The notes beneath the pieces are model-generated. The model searched no databases. It saw nothing but the letters and a program-made list of their open reading frames with translations, and was not told where the DNA came from. The translations under genes and the position numbers were made by a program. From Streptomyces poonensis (GTDB lineage: Bacteria > Actinomycetota > Actinomycetes > Streptomycetales > Streptomycetaceae), in NCBI RefSeq assembly GCF_014650915.1, contig NZ_BMVW01000017.1, positions 108,635 to 172,634 of the forward strand: DNA of 64,000 nt, given 5' to 3'. Of the stretch, positions 17,819-30,180 are shown in pieces. The first letter of the stretch is position 1, and every line of letters starts with the position of its first letter.

Positions 17819-17881
17819 ATACTGCGGGTACTGCCGGGAGTGGGGTGCGGAGCGGCCGGAGGGGCCGGAGCGGCCGTCAGA
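17819..17881. repeat. Degenerate 9-bp repeat between cobI and cobM
   Basis: Seven 9-bp units in one register. The first two share TACTGC and three later units share GCCG(G/T). It fills most of the 101-bp spacer and reaches the cobI stop codon. Confidence 0.5.
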
Positions 17882-18614
17882 GCTTGCCCCCGCGCCCGTC
17901 GTCGCGCCGCGCGGGCGCGATCAGCGTGGACAGGTACGGCAGCGGGGCGTCCTCGAGCTCGGCCGCCGGCCGGATCGACTCCTCCGGCAGCCCCAGCGCC
18001 GAACCCCACACCGCGTCCCGCGTACGCCCCGTCTCCCGCAGCGCCGTCGCCACCTCGCCCGCGAGCCGCCCGAACTTGTACGCCACCACCGTGCCGGGAC
18101 CCTCCAGGGCCTCCTTCAGCACGGCGGAACCCGCCGTCACCGGCACCAGCGTCAGGGGCTCGGTGCCCTCCGTCAGCACCGCGCCGCTGCGTGCCGCCAG
18201 GTCCTGCATGGCGGTGATGCCCGGCACCGTCTCCACCGCCAGCTCCGGCACCGACTCCGCCACCGTCTGCGCGAGATAGGTGAAGGTCGAGTAGACGTTC
18301 GGGTCGCCGATGGTCGCGAACGCCACCGTGCCGTGCTCGCGCAGCAGCCCGGCCACCCGCTCGCCCGCCGCGTCCCAGGCCGCCTCGCGGCGTGCCCGGT
18401 CGGTCCGCTCGTTCAGCGCGAAGACGACCCGTACGACCTTCTCGGCGGGCACGTAGTGCAGCACCGTCGCCTCGGCGCGGCCCCGCTCCAGCGTGTCCAT
18501 CACGGGCACGACGACGACCGCGGCCTCGCGCAGCGCGTTGACGCCCTTCACGGTCACCAGCTCGGGATCGCCCGGGCCCACGCCGACCCCGATGAGGCGA
18601 TGTTCCGTCGTCAT
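17877..18614 (-). CDS. cobI: Precorrin-2 C20-methyltransferase
   Basis: A 245-aa CobI/CbiL enzyme that adds a methyl group at C-20. LIGVGVGPGDPELVTVKG is the first SAM loop; AFATIGDPNVYSTFTYLA, ETVPGITAMQDLAAR and VVAYKFGRLAGEV follow in the usual order. The ATG at 18614 overlaps the upstream VOC gene stop by ATGA. Confidence 0.94.
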   Translation of the reverse strand: MTTEHRLIGVGVGPGDPELVTVKGVNALREAAVVVVPVMDTLERGRAEATVLHYVPAEKVVRVVFALNERTDRARREAAWDAAGERVAGLLREHGTVAFATIGDPNVYSTFTYLAQTVAESVPELAVETVPGITAMQDLAARSGAVLTEGTEPLTLVPVTAGSAVLKEALEGPGTVVAYKFGRLAGEVATALRETGRTRDAVWGSALGLPEESIRPAAELEDAPLPYLSTLIAPARRDDGRGGKL

Positions 18615-19321
18615 GATGTGGTGACTCCTCGTTCGTGCCCGTGAGGGGGCGTGGTTGCGTCGGCGGAGGTGATTCCGTCGCCGAAGGTGACCGGACCGTG
18701 CCTGCCGTCCAGCACGGCGGTGAGCGCCGGCACCGTCCCCCGGAAGATCTCCAGCCCGGCGCCGAGCGCCGCCAGTTCGTCCGCGACCCGGTCCGGCTCG
18801 GGGTGGCGCGCCGTGAACGCCAGCAGCGGCAGCACCGGCAGTCCCCGCTCCGACGGGTGGACGGTCGTCCCCCAGTCGAGCAGGAAGGGCACCAGCCCGT
18901 CCCCGCCCCGGTCATGACCGTGCGGCAGCGGCATCGTCAGCCGCCAGGAGATCGTGCCGCCCTCCGGAGTGGCACGTGCCATGGCGACCGGCTCGCCCGG
19001 GTCGTAGCCGCGCTCCCGGGCACCGGCCACGCGCGCGTCGATGTCCGGCACGCGGACGGCCCAGTGGACCAGGCGCGGCCCGGTGAGCGCGTCGATGCCG
19101 AACCAGCGCGGGCCGTCCGGGGCGGGCTGCCCCTCGTCGGGCCCGACGATCTCCAGATAGCCGCCGTTCCCGGTGCCGAGCAGGTAGTTGCGGGTGCCGA
19201 GCCCGGGATGGCTGCCGCCCTCGACCGGGCGGACGCCGGTCAGCTCGGCCACCTCCTCGACGGTGCGGGCGAGGTCGGGCGTGGCGAAGACCAGGTGGTC
19301 CAGCGGAAACGTGCTGCTCAC
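18611..19321 (-). CDS. VOC/glyoxalase-like protein inside the cobalamin operon
   Basis: A 236-aa protein with the double beta-alpha-beta-beta-beta fold of the PF13468-like glyoxalase group: LDHLVFATPDLARTVEEV at the start, GTRNYLLGTGNGGYLEIVGP, WAVRVPDI, and a second module near residues 140-215. Start GTG 19321 overlaps the cobB stop (GTGA), and its stop overlaps cobI (ATGA), so it is translated as part of the B12 set. No cobalamin step is known for it. It could handle a toxic intermediate or simply be an inserted gene. Confidence 0.8.
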   Translation of the reverse strand: MSSTFPLDHLVFATPDLARTVEEVAELTGVRPVEGGSHPGLGTRNYLLGTGNGGYLEIVGPDEGQPAPDGPRWFGIDALTGPRLVHWAVRVPDIDARVAGARERGYDPGEPVAMARATPEGGTISWRLTMPLPHGHDRGGDGLVPFLLDWGTTVHPSERGLPVLPLLAFTARHPEPDRVADELAALGAGLEIFRGTVPALTAVLDGRHGPVTFGDGITSADATTPPHGHERGVTTS

Positions 19322-20739
19322 TGTGCGCCCCTTCCGGCGTACTCGACCAGCCGCCGCGCCATGGACGGCTCGGCGGCCCAGTGCACATGCAGATAGGACG
19401 CGTGCACGCTGCCGTCCACGCCGCCCAGGAAACCCTCCGCCCGGCGTACCGGACGGGTCAGCCCCCACGCGGGCGGGGAGCCCGCGCCGGGCTCCAGCAC
19501 CGTCCGGTGGAACTCGTGGCCGCGCACGCGCGTGCCGGCCGCGGCCAGCGCGCTGTCGCTCACGGCCACCGCCTCCCGGTAGCCCAGCGTCAGCCGCTCC
19601 GACATCCGCGCGTCCGCGTCCAGCACCCCGCACATCGGCCGTCTGTCCAGCGACCGGGCCAGATACAGCAGCCCGGCGCACTCGGCGGCCACGGGCGCCC
19701 CGGACCGCGCCAGCGCGGCGATCTGCTCCCGCAGCGGCTCGTTGGCGGACAGCTCCGGCGCGTACACCTCGGGGAACCCGCCCCCGACGACCAGCCCCCG
19801 CGTGTCCTCCGGCAGCTTCTCGTCCCGCAGCGGATCGAAGGGCACCACCTCGGCGCCCGCGGCCGTCAGCAGCTCCCCGTGCTCGGCGTACGAGAACGTG
19901 AACGCGGGGCCCGACGCCACGGCCACGACGGGACGGTGATTCCCGGTCATGGCAGCGAGCTCCGGCTCCCAGGGGGCCGTGTCCAGCGGGGGAGCGGTAC
20001 GGGCCAGGGCCAGCAGTGCGTCCAGGTCGCAGCCCGCCCGTACCCGATCCGCCAGCGCCCGCACCGACTCGACGGCGTCCGCGTGCCGTTCGGCGACCGG
20101 GACGAGGCCCAGGTGCCGCGACGGCGTGCGCACTTGCCCGTCGCGGCGCAGCACGCCCAGCACCGCCACGCCCGACTCGTCGAGCGCCTCGCGCAGCAGC
20201 TCCTCGTGCCGGTCGGAGGCCACCTTGTTGAGGATGACGCCGCCGATCCGCACCTCCGGGTCGAACGACGCGAACCCGTGCACCAGCGCCGCCACCGACC
20301 GCGACTGCGACGAGGCGTCCACGACCAGCACCACGGGAGCCCGCAGCGCCTTGGCCACCTGGGCGGTCGAGGCCAGCTCACCCTGCCCCGCCGCCCCGTC
20401 GAACAGCCCCATCACGCCCTCGACCACGGCCAGGTCGCAGCCCGCCGCGCCGTGCGCGAAGAGCGGCGCGAGCAGTTCCGTACCGCACAGGTACGCGTCG
20501 AGGTTGCGGCCGGGACGGCCGGTCGCGAGGGCGTGGTAGCCCGGGTCGATGTAGTCGGGTCCCACCTTGTGCGGGGACACGGCGAGACCGCGCTCCGCGA
20601 ACGCCGCCATCAGCCCCGTCGCCACGGTCGTCTTCCCGCTGCCGGACGAGGGCGCGGCGACGACGAGCCGGGGCACCCGGCAGGAACGGCTCGCGCCGCT
20701 CGCGCCGGTCACATCGGCCGCAGGATTCACACCGGTCAC
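19318..20739 (-). CDS. cobB: Cobyrinate / hydrogenobyrinate a,c-diamide synthase
   Basis: A 473-aa glutamine- and ATP-dependent amidase. The N-terminal dethiobiotin-synthetase-like domain has APSSGSGKTTVATGL (P-loop), HKVGPDYIDPGYH and VEGVMGLFDG. The C-terminal class I glutaminase-like domain has VVGGGFPEVYAPEL and APVAAECAGLLYLAR with the nucleophilic Cys. Start GTG 20739 overlaps the cobO stop (GTGA); a longer in-frame stretch upstream overlaps cobO and is not coding. Length is normal. Confidence 0.95.
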   Translation of the reverse strand: MTGVNPAADVTGASGASRSCRVPRLVVAAPSSGSGKTTVATGLMAAFAERGLAVSPHKVGPDYIDPGYHALATGRPGRNLDAYLCGTELLAPLFAHGAAGCDLAVVEGVMGLFDGAAGQGELASTAQVAKALRAPVVLVVDASSQSRSVAALVHGFASFDPEVRIGGVILNKVASDRHEELLREALDESGVAVLGVLRRDGQVRTPSRHLGLVPVAERHADAVESVRALADRVRAGCDLDALLALARTAPPLDTAPWEPELAAMTGNHRPVVAVASGPAFTFSYAEHGELLTAAGAEVVPFDPLRDEKLPEDTRGLVVGGGFPEVYAPELSANEPLREQIAALARSGAPVAAECAGLLYLARSLDRRPMCGVLDADARMSERLTLGYREAVAVSDSALAAAGTRVRGHEFHRTVLEPGAGSPPAWGLTRPVRRAEGFLGGVDGSVHASYLHVHWAAEPSMARRLVEYAGRGAQ

Positions 20740-21335
20740 CACTCGATGCCCCGCTGGCCCTTCTGGCCCACGTCCATCGGGTGCTTGACCTTCGACATGT
20801 CGGTGACGAGGTCGGCGAAGTCCACGAGCTTCTCCGGCGCGTTCCGCCCGGTGATCACGACGTGCTGGGTCCCCGGCCGATTGCGCAGGACCTCGACGAC
20901 CTCGTCCGTGTCGACCCAGCCCCAGTGCATCGGGTACGCGAACTCGTCGAGCACGTACAGCCGGTACGTCTCGTCCGCCAGGTCCCGCTTGACCTGCTCC
21001 CAGCCCTCGCGGGCCTTCTCCTCGTTGTCCATCTGGGCGTCCCGCTGGACCCAGGACCAGCCCTCGCCCATCTTGTGCCAGGCGACGGACCCGCCCTCGC
21101 CGGAGTCCCCGAGCACCCGCAGCGCCCGCTCCTCGCCGACCTTCCACTTCGCCGACTTGACGAACTGGAACACCCCGATCGGCCACCCCTGGTTCCAGGC
21201 GCGCAGCGCCAGCCCGAAGGCGGCGGTCGACTTGCCCTTGCCGACGCCCGTGTGCACGACGACGAGCGGACGGTTGCGGCGCTGACGGGTCGTCAGACCG
21301 TCGTCCGGTACGACACTCGGCTGCCCCTGCGGCAT
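20736..21335 (-). CDS. cobO: Cob(I)yrinic acid a,c-diamide adenosyltransferase
   Basis: A 199-aa CobO/BtuR-type adenosyltransferase that puts the 5'-deoxyadenosyl group on cobalt. VVHTGVGKGKSTAAFG is the reversed P-loop region; GVFQFVKSAKWKVGEE, YRLYVLDEFAYPMHWGW and VVITGRNAPEKLVDFADLVT follow. The start ATG shares its A with the TAA stop of chlID (TAATG), so translation is coupled. Confidence 0.95.
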   Translation of the reverse strand: MPQGQPSVVPDDGLTTRQRRNRPLVVVHTGVGKGKSTAAFGLALRAWNQGWPIGVFQFVKSAKWKVGEERALRVLGDSGEGGSVAWHKMGEGWSWVQRDAQMDNEEKAREGWEQVKRDLADETYRLYVLDEFAYPMHWGWVDTDEVVEVLRNRPGTQHVVITGRNAPEKLVDFADLVTDMSKVKHPMDVGQKGQRGIEW

Positions 21336-23362
21336 TACGCGGCCCTCCTGTTGCTGCCCTGAACATCCCTGACCAGCCCGGCGATCGAGTCCGCCCGCAG
21401 CTCGTCCAGCGTCACGGCCGTACCGCCCAGCTCACCCGCGAGCTGCCCCGCGAGCCCCAGCCGCACCGGCCCCGCCTCGCAGTCCACGACCACGGACGCG
21501 ACACCCTCGGCGGCGAACAGCCGCGCCGCACGCCCCGCCAGCGCGACGGGCTCCGGGCCACCGGTGGCCCGCCCGTCCGTCACGACCACGACCAGCGGCC
21601 GGCGCGCCGCGTCCCGCAGCCGCTCGACCCGCAGCACGTCGTGCGCCTTGAGCAGCCCGGCGGCGAGCGGCGTCCGCCCACCGGTGGGCAGCGACTCCAG
21701 CCGGGCCGCCGCCGCGTCCACGGACGAGGTCGGCGGCAGCGCCACATCGGCGGCCGACCCCCGGAACGTCACCAGCCCCACCTTGTCCCGCCGCTGGTAC
21801 GCGTCCAGCAGCAGCGACAGCACGGCACCCTTCACGGCACTCATCCGCTGCCGGGCCGCCATCGATCCGGAGGCGTCCACGACGAACAGCACGAGATTGC
21901 CCTCGCGCCCTTCGCGCGCGGCCTGCCGCAGATCGTCCCTCCGGACGACGAGTCCCGGGCCCGACCGGCCCCGCGCCCGCTGGTGCGGCGCCGCGGCCTG
22001 CACGGTCGCCGCCAGGTGCAGCTTGGTGAGCGTGCCCCGGGGCCGCCGGGCCCCGGTGGTCCGCCCGTGCTCGGTCCGCGCGCGCGAGCGCCGCCCGGCG
22101 GCACCCTCACCGATGCCGGGCACGCTCAGCACCTTCGTACGGAACGGCTCGGCGGCCCGTACGGCGGACTGCTCGCCCGCGCCGGCACCGGATGGCCGGG
22201 TCTCGCCGCCGTCGGCGGCCTCGGGCTGGGCGGGGGCGTCGCCCGCCTGGGGACCGTCTTCCTGGGGACCGCCGTCCTGAGGCGGCTGCCCGCCGCCTCC
22301 GTCGGGACCGCCAGGACCGTCCGGGTCGTCGTCGCCGTCGTTCCCGTCCTGCCCGCCGAACTGCTCCAGCGTCTCGTCGAGCTTGTCCTCGTCGAGGCCG
22401 GGCGCGTCAAAGGGGTTCCGGCGCCTGCGGTGCGGCAGCGCCAGCAGCGCGGCCTGCCGGACGTCCTCGGCGAGCACGTCCGTCCGGCCCGCCCACGCGG
22501 CCAGCGCCGTCGCCGTCCGCGCCATCACGATGTCGGCGCGCATGCCGTCGACCTCGAACGCGGCACAGGTCGCCGCTATCTGCCGCAGCGCCCCGTCGCC
22601 GAGCCGTACGGAGGGCAGCAGCTCCCGCGCCGCCACGATCCGGGCCCGTACGGCGGCCTCCTCGTCGGCCCACCGCCCCGCGAAACCGTCCGGGTCGTCG
22701 TCGTACGCCAGCCGCCGCCGTACGACCTCGACCCGCTGGTCGGGTTCGCGCGACGCGGCGACCTCCACGGTCAGCCCGAACCGGTCGAGGAGTTGCGGCC
22801 GCAGCTCGCCCTCCTCGGGGTTCATGGTCCCGACGAGCAGGAAGCGGGCGGCGTGCCGTACGGAGACACCCTCGCGCTCCACGTAGGAGGCGCCCATGGC
22901 GGCGGCGTCGAGCAGCAGGTCGACGAGGTGATCGTGCAGCAGGTTCACTTCGTCGACGTAGAGGATGCCGCGGTGCGCGTCGGCCAGCAGGCCCGGCTCG
23001 AAGGCCTTGACCCCCTCCGCGAGCGCCCGCTCGATGTCGAGCGCGCCCACCAGGCGGTCCTCGGAGGCGCCGACGGGGAGTTCGACCATGCGCGACGGAC
23101 GCGAGGTGCCGTTGCCGGCCTCGTGCGGCCCGTCCGGACACTGGGGGTCGGGAGAGGCCGGGTCGCAGGAGAAACGGCAGCCGGGGACGACGTCTACCTC
23201 CGGCAGCAGGGCGGAGAGAGCGCGTACGGCCGTGGACTTGGCGGTGCCTTTCTCCCCCCGGACCAGGACTCCGCCGACCGCAGGGCTGACGGCGTTAAGG
23301 AGCAGGGCGAGGCGAAGGTCGTCCTGTCCTACGACAGCAGTGAAAGGAAACGGCGTGCTCAC
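21335..23362 (-). CDS. Putative cobaltochelatase ChlI/ChlD fusion (AAA+ plus VWA)
   Basis: A 675-aa subunit of a magnesium-chelatase-type complex that partners CobN. Residues ~1-320 are an AAA+ ATPase (GEKGTAKSTAVRAL Walker A, GILYVDEVNLLHDH Walker B, VGTMNPEEGELRPQLLDRF sensor). A ~90-residue Gly/Pro/Asp/Gln-rich acidic linker follows. The C-terminus (~480-675) is a VWA domain with LFVVDASGSMAARQRM (MIDAS) and VTDGRATGG. Start is GTG 23362 with AAGGAG at 23373-23378. It stands in for the separate CobS/CobT proteins of proteobacteria. The 169-bp gap before it holds the CRISPR-like repeats. Confidence 0.92.
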   Translation of the reverse strand: MSTPFPFTAVVGQDDLRLALLLNAVSPAVGGVLVRGEKGTAKSTAVRALSALLPEVDVVPGCRFSCDPASPDPQCPDGPHEAGNGTSRPSRMVELPVGASEDRLVGALDIERALAEGVKAFEPGLLADAHRGILYVDEVNLLHDHLVDLLLDAAAMGASYVEREGVSVRHAARFLLVGTMNPEEGELRPQLLDRFGLTVEVAASREPDQRVEVVRRRLAYDDDPDGFAGRWADEEAAVRARIVAARELLPSVRLGDGALRQIAATCAAFEVDGMRADIVMARTATALAAWAGRTDVLAEDVRQAALLALPHRRRRNPFDAPGLDEDKLDETLEQFGGQDGNDGDDDPDGPGGPDGGGGQPPQDGGPQEDGPQAGDAPAQPEAADGGETRPSGAGAGEQSAVRAAEPFRTKVLSVPGIGEGAAGRRSRARTEHGRTTGARRPRGTLTKLHLAATVQAAAPHQRARGRSGPGLVVRRDDLRQAAREGREGNLVLFVVDASGSMAARQRMSAVKGAVLSLLLDAYQRRDKVGLVTFRGSAADVALPPTSSVDAAAARLESLPTGGRTPLAAGLLKAHDVLRVERLRDAARRPLVVVVTDGRATGGPEPVALAGRAARLFAAEGVASVVVDCEAGPVRLGLAGQLAGELGGTAVTLDELRADSIAGLVRDVQGSNRRAA

Positions 23363-23436
23363 GCGGTGATCACTCCTTCGGGTGACGCAAGGGAGAGCGG
23401 CTCGCGGTCAGGCCGAAGGCCGGTCAAGGTGATGTT

Positions 23437-23526
23437 CTGGTCCCCGCCGATGCGGGGATGGTCCGACGCGGACGCTCGGCGACGAGATGCACCGTGTGTC
23501 GTCCCCGCCGACGCGGGGGTTCGGGA
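23437..23526 (+). CRISPR. Two-repeat, one-spacer CRISPR-like element (type I-E geometry), probably a relic
   Basis: Repeat 1 (23437-23465, 29 nt) and repeat 2 (23498-23526) share GTCCCCGCCGAyGCGGGGrT and start exactly 61 bp apart, leaving a 32-nt spacer (23466-23497). A 29+32 layout and a CCCCGC-loop-GCGGGG palindrome are hallmarks of actinobacterial type I-E arrays. The second repeat has a degenerate 3' end, as terminal repeats do. No cas gene is in the window. It lies inside the cob operon, between the cobN stop and the chlID ribosome site. Alternative: a pair of hairpins that work on the cob mRNA. Confidence 0.6.
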
Positions 23527-23531
23527 GAAGG

Positions 23532-27181
<3,650 letters not shown>

Positions 27182-27185
<4 letters not shown>

Positions 27186-28690
27186 GCGGGCGCTCCCGGT
27201 GCGATGAAGGGCAGTCCTGTGGGCGCGCCGGACTCGATGAGCCGCCACAGCGCGTCCGTGTCCGCGTGGTGTTCGATGAGGTCGCCGAGCCGGTCGAGCT
27301 GCTCCTCGCGCAGCGCGGCGAACGAGGTGTCGGGGGCGGGTACGAAGCGGCGGCCCGCGGCGGCCGCCACCTCGCGCAGGAAGGCCCGCCGGAAGCCGTC
27401 CGACTCCAGCGAACCGTGCCAGTGGGTGCCCCAGGTCTGGCCGACCCGACAGCCGTCCAGGAAGGTCTCCCCGCCCTGGACGTCGGCGACGCCGTGATGG
27501 ATCTCGTATCCCTCGACGTCCTCGCCGAGAGCCCGGCCCACCGGCCGGGTCAGGGTCTTCTCGCGCGCGAACCGCACCCGCACCGGCAGCACCCCGATCC
27601 CGTCGACGTGCCCCGCACGCGACTCGACCTCGTCCTCGATGTGTTCGCCGAGGAGCTGGAAGCCGCCGCAGATGCCGAGGACGGGGCGCCCTTCGGCGGC
27701 GCGGCGCGCGAGGGCGTCCGCGAGCCCGCGCTCGCGCAGCCACTCCAGGGCGCGCACGGTACCGCGCGTTCCAGGGATCACCACCAGGTCCGCGTCGGCC
27801 AGCTCCTCCGGCCGGTCCACGAAGCGCACGACGACACCGGGTTCGGCGGCGAGGGCGTCCACGTCGGTGAAGTTGGACATCAGCGGGACCGCGCACACGG
27901 CCACGCGCAGCACGTCCTCGCCCACGGGCGGGGCCACGGCCGACTCCCGTACGGTCCCGCGCAGCGATACGCGCAGCCCGTCCTCCTCGTCGATGCCGAG
28001 GCCGTGCCGGAAGGGGAGGACACCGTACGTGTGCCGGCCGGTGAGCCCGTGCAGCATGTCGAGCCCCGGTTCCAGCAGCGAGACGTCGCCGCGGAACTTG
28101 TTGACGAGGAACCCGGCGACGAGTTCCTGGTCCTCGCGCGAGAGCAGCGCCACCGTTCCGAAGAAGGAGGCGAAGACGCCGCCGCGGTCGATGTCGCCGA
28201 CGACGAGGACGGGCAGGCGGGCGCCCCGCGCGATGCCCATGTTGACGATGTCGGTCCGCCGGAGATTGATCTCGGCGGGCGAACCGGCCCCCTCACAGAT
28301 CACCGCGTCATACGTGCCCCGCAGCTCGGCGAGGCACTCCAGCACGGTCCCGAGGAGCCGCTGCTGCCGCCCGCCGTGGTACCCACGCGCGCTCATCTCG
28401 CCCACCGGCTTGCCCAGCAGCACGACCTGGCTGCTCTGCTCGCCGCCGGGCTTGAGCAGTACGGGGTTCATGAGCGCGGTCGGTTCCACGCGGCACGCCT
28501 GGGCCTGCATGGCCTGCGCCCGCCCGATCTCGGCGCCCTCGCGCGTCACGAACGAATTGAGGGACATGTTCTGCGCCTTGAACGGCGCCACCTTCACGCC
28601 CTGCCGGACCAGCCACCGGCAGATCCCGGCGGTGACGACGCTCTTGCCGGCGTCGGAGGTGGTCCCGGCGACGAGCAGTCCACCACTCAT
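27182..28690 (-). CDS. cobQ: Cobyric acid synthase
   Basis: A 502-aa ATP- and glutamine-dependent amidase acting on side chains b, d, e and g. The N-terminal domain has LLVAGTTSDAGKSVVTAG, FKAQNMSLNSFVT, CEGAGSPAEINLR and VVGDIDRGGVFASF. The C-terminal glutaminase has VIPGTRGTV, VLGICGGFQLLG with the Cys nucleophile, and YEIHHGVAD. ATG 28690 overlaps the cobD stop (ATGA). Length and order are normal for CobQ. Confidence 0.96.
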
Positions 28691-29679
28691 GACGTACGCC
28701 CCTTCCTGGAGGCCTTCCCGGATGCCTTTCCGAAGGCCCCGCGGCCGACCCCGCGGCCGAGCAGCCGCACGCCGGCGCACACGCCGAGCGCGAGCCAGCT
28801 CACCCGCCGGGACAGCCGTACGGCCCGCTCGATGTCGTCGGCCACGACGGCGCGCCCGTCGCCGTTCAGCACGGGCCGGTGCTCCACCCGCCCCCCGTAC
28901 GACAGGGTCCCGCCCAGCCGGACGCCCAGCGCCCCCGCGAACGAGGCTTCGACGGGTCCGGCGTTGGGGCTGGGGTGCTTGCGTGCGTCCGCGCGCCAGG
29001 CGCGCGCGGCCGGGCGCGGGGCGCCGCCGGCGAGGACGGCGAGCACGGCGGTCAGCCGCGCTCCCGGCCATCCGGCGAGGTCGTCGAGGCGCGCGGACGC
29101 CCACCCGTAGCGCAGGTACCGGGGCGACCTGTGCCCCACCATGGCATCGAGCGTGTTGACGGCCCGGAAGCCGACGAGCCCCGGCACGCCGCCCGCGGCG
29201 CCCCACACGAGCGCTCCCACGACGGCGTCGGAGGTGTTCTCGGCGACGGACTCGACGACGGCCCGGGCGATCCCGTCGGCGTCGAGGGCGTGCGGGTCCC
29301 GTCCGCACAGGTGCGGCAGCCGCGCGCGGGCGGCCTCGACGTCACCGGCCTGGAGGGCCCGTCCGATGGTCCGTGCCTCACGGGCGAGGGACGTGCCACC
29401 GACGACGGCCCATGTGGCGGCCGAGGTCAGGGCGACGGAGGCGACGGGGGAGGTGCGGACGGCACGTGCGGCGACGGCGGCCAGGGTCGCGGCCCCGCCG
29501 GCGCACACGGCGGTGTGCAGCGCGCCCCACCCACGGTGGTCCCGCCACAGCCCTCGTTCCACGGCAGCCGCGGCCCGCCCGAACACGGCGACCGGATGCC
29601 CGCGGCGGGGATCGCCGAGGAGCAGGTCACCGAGGAGGCCGGCGGCGGCGCCGTACGCGAAAACGCGTTCGGCCCGCAT
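28687..29679 (-). CDS. cobD: Adenosylcobinamide-phosphate synthase
   Basis: A 330-aa CobD/CbiB integral membrane enzyme that attaches aminopropanol (phosphate) to adenosylcobyric acid. Early GDLLLGDPRRGHPVAVFG, central SVAENTSDAVVGALVWGA, RAVNTLDAMVGHRSPRYLRYG, and KHPSPNAGPVEASFAGALG are signatures. Several hydrophobic helices are visible. ATG 29679 is chosen as start; an in-frame ATG further upstream would lie in the riboswitch tail. It is the first gene of the operon and sits directly below the B12 riboswitch. Confidence 0.94.
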   Translation of the reverse strand: MRAERVFAYGAAAGLLGDLLLGDPRRGHPVAVFGRAAAAVERGLWRDHRGWGALHTAVCAGGAATLAAVAARAVRTSPVASVALTSAATWAVVGGTSLAREARTIGRALQAGDVEAARARLPHLCGRDPHALDADGIARAVVESVAENTSDAVVGALVWGAAGGVPGLVGFRAVNTLDAMVGHRSPRYLRYGWASARLDDLAGWPGARLTAVLAVLAGGAPRPAARAWRADARKHPSPNAGPVEASFAGALGVRLGGTLSYGGRVEHRPVLNGDGRAVVADDIERAVRLSRRVSWLALGVCAGVRLLGRGVGRGAFGKASGKASRKGRTS

Positions 29680-29765
29680 CGGCTCAGCCGACCGCAGGAA
29701 CGGGCGGGGTGTCGCTGGTAGACCTCGAACGGCAGCCGAGCATGGCGGTATGTCCTCACTCAGGG

Positions 29766-29905
29766 TGTCCACGCCCTGGTTCGACGAGACCGGCGGTGAG
29801 AGTTCCTGGCTCCCGGGGTGTGCACCCCGGTGACAGTGGCGGGACCGCGCCGGATTCTCACCGGCTTCCTCTCCTGCCGCCGTATATGGCTCCGGCAGTC
29901 CACCA
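29766..29905 (-). promoter_or_regulatory. Cobalamin riboswitch controlling the cob operon
   Basis: On the minus strand the RNA reads GAGGAAGCCGGTGAGAATCC, then GCGCGGTCCCGCCACTGTCA, the highly conserved B12 core (29830-29870), followed by a GC stem (29815-29834) and GAGCCAGGAACTCTCACCGC (29790-29812), the usual 3' conserved part. It lies ~90-230 bp upstream of cobD. Adenosylcobalamin binding normally shuts such leaders off. A further hairpin (CAGGG...CCCTG, 29761-29778) just downstream may be the expression platform. Confidence 0.95.
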
Positions 29906-30020
29906 CGTGCTCCGAATTCCAGTCAACTTGCTGTTGACCTGCACGGGGGGAGTGTGCTGAGGCCCACAGCGCGGGACCGGGACGGGCTCGGCCCAGGCCG
30001 TCGGACAGGGCCTCGTCGTC

Positions 30021-30080
30021 GGACCTGCCGAGGCGGGCGTGCCCCTGCCCGGACCTGCCGGAGCGGGCGTGCCCCTCCCC
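30021..30080. repeat. 30-bp tandem duplication
   Basis: Two adjacent 30-bp copies (30021-30050 and 30051-30080) differ at three positions. They lie in the non-coding gap between the riboswitch promoter region and the phosphate transporter unit. Confidence 0.85.
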
Positions 30081-30096
30081 GGACGAACAACAGGGC

Positions 30097-30141
30097 GCGC
30101 CCTGCCCCGACGCCCCGTGGAGGGGGTACCGGACAGGGCGC
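30097..30141 (-). terminator. Possible terminator after the pit unit
   Basis: GCGCCCTG (30097-30104) pairs with CAGGGCGC (30134-30141). The first arm is also part of a perfect 14-bp palindrome at 30091-30104. It lies 40 bp after the stop codon of the minus-strand small gene. Confidence 0.45.
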
Positions 30142-30180
30142 GAGGTGTGGAGCCGGGGTGGGGCCGGGCTCAGGCGACGG

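Noticed and set aside
23437..23526. Rho-independent terminator for cobN
   Set aside because: Two near-identical hairpins exactly 61 bp apart with no U-tract, inside an operon that must be read through; kept as a CRISPR-like element, though a structural RNA role remains possible.
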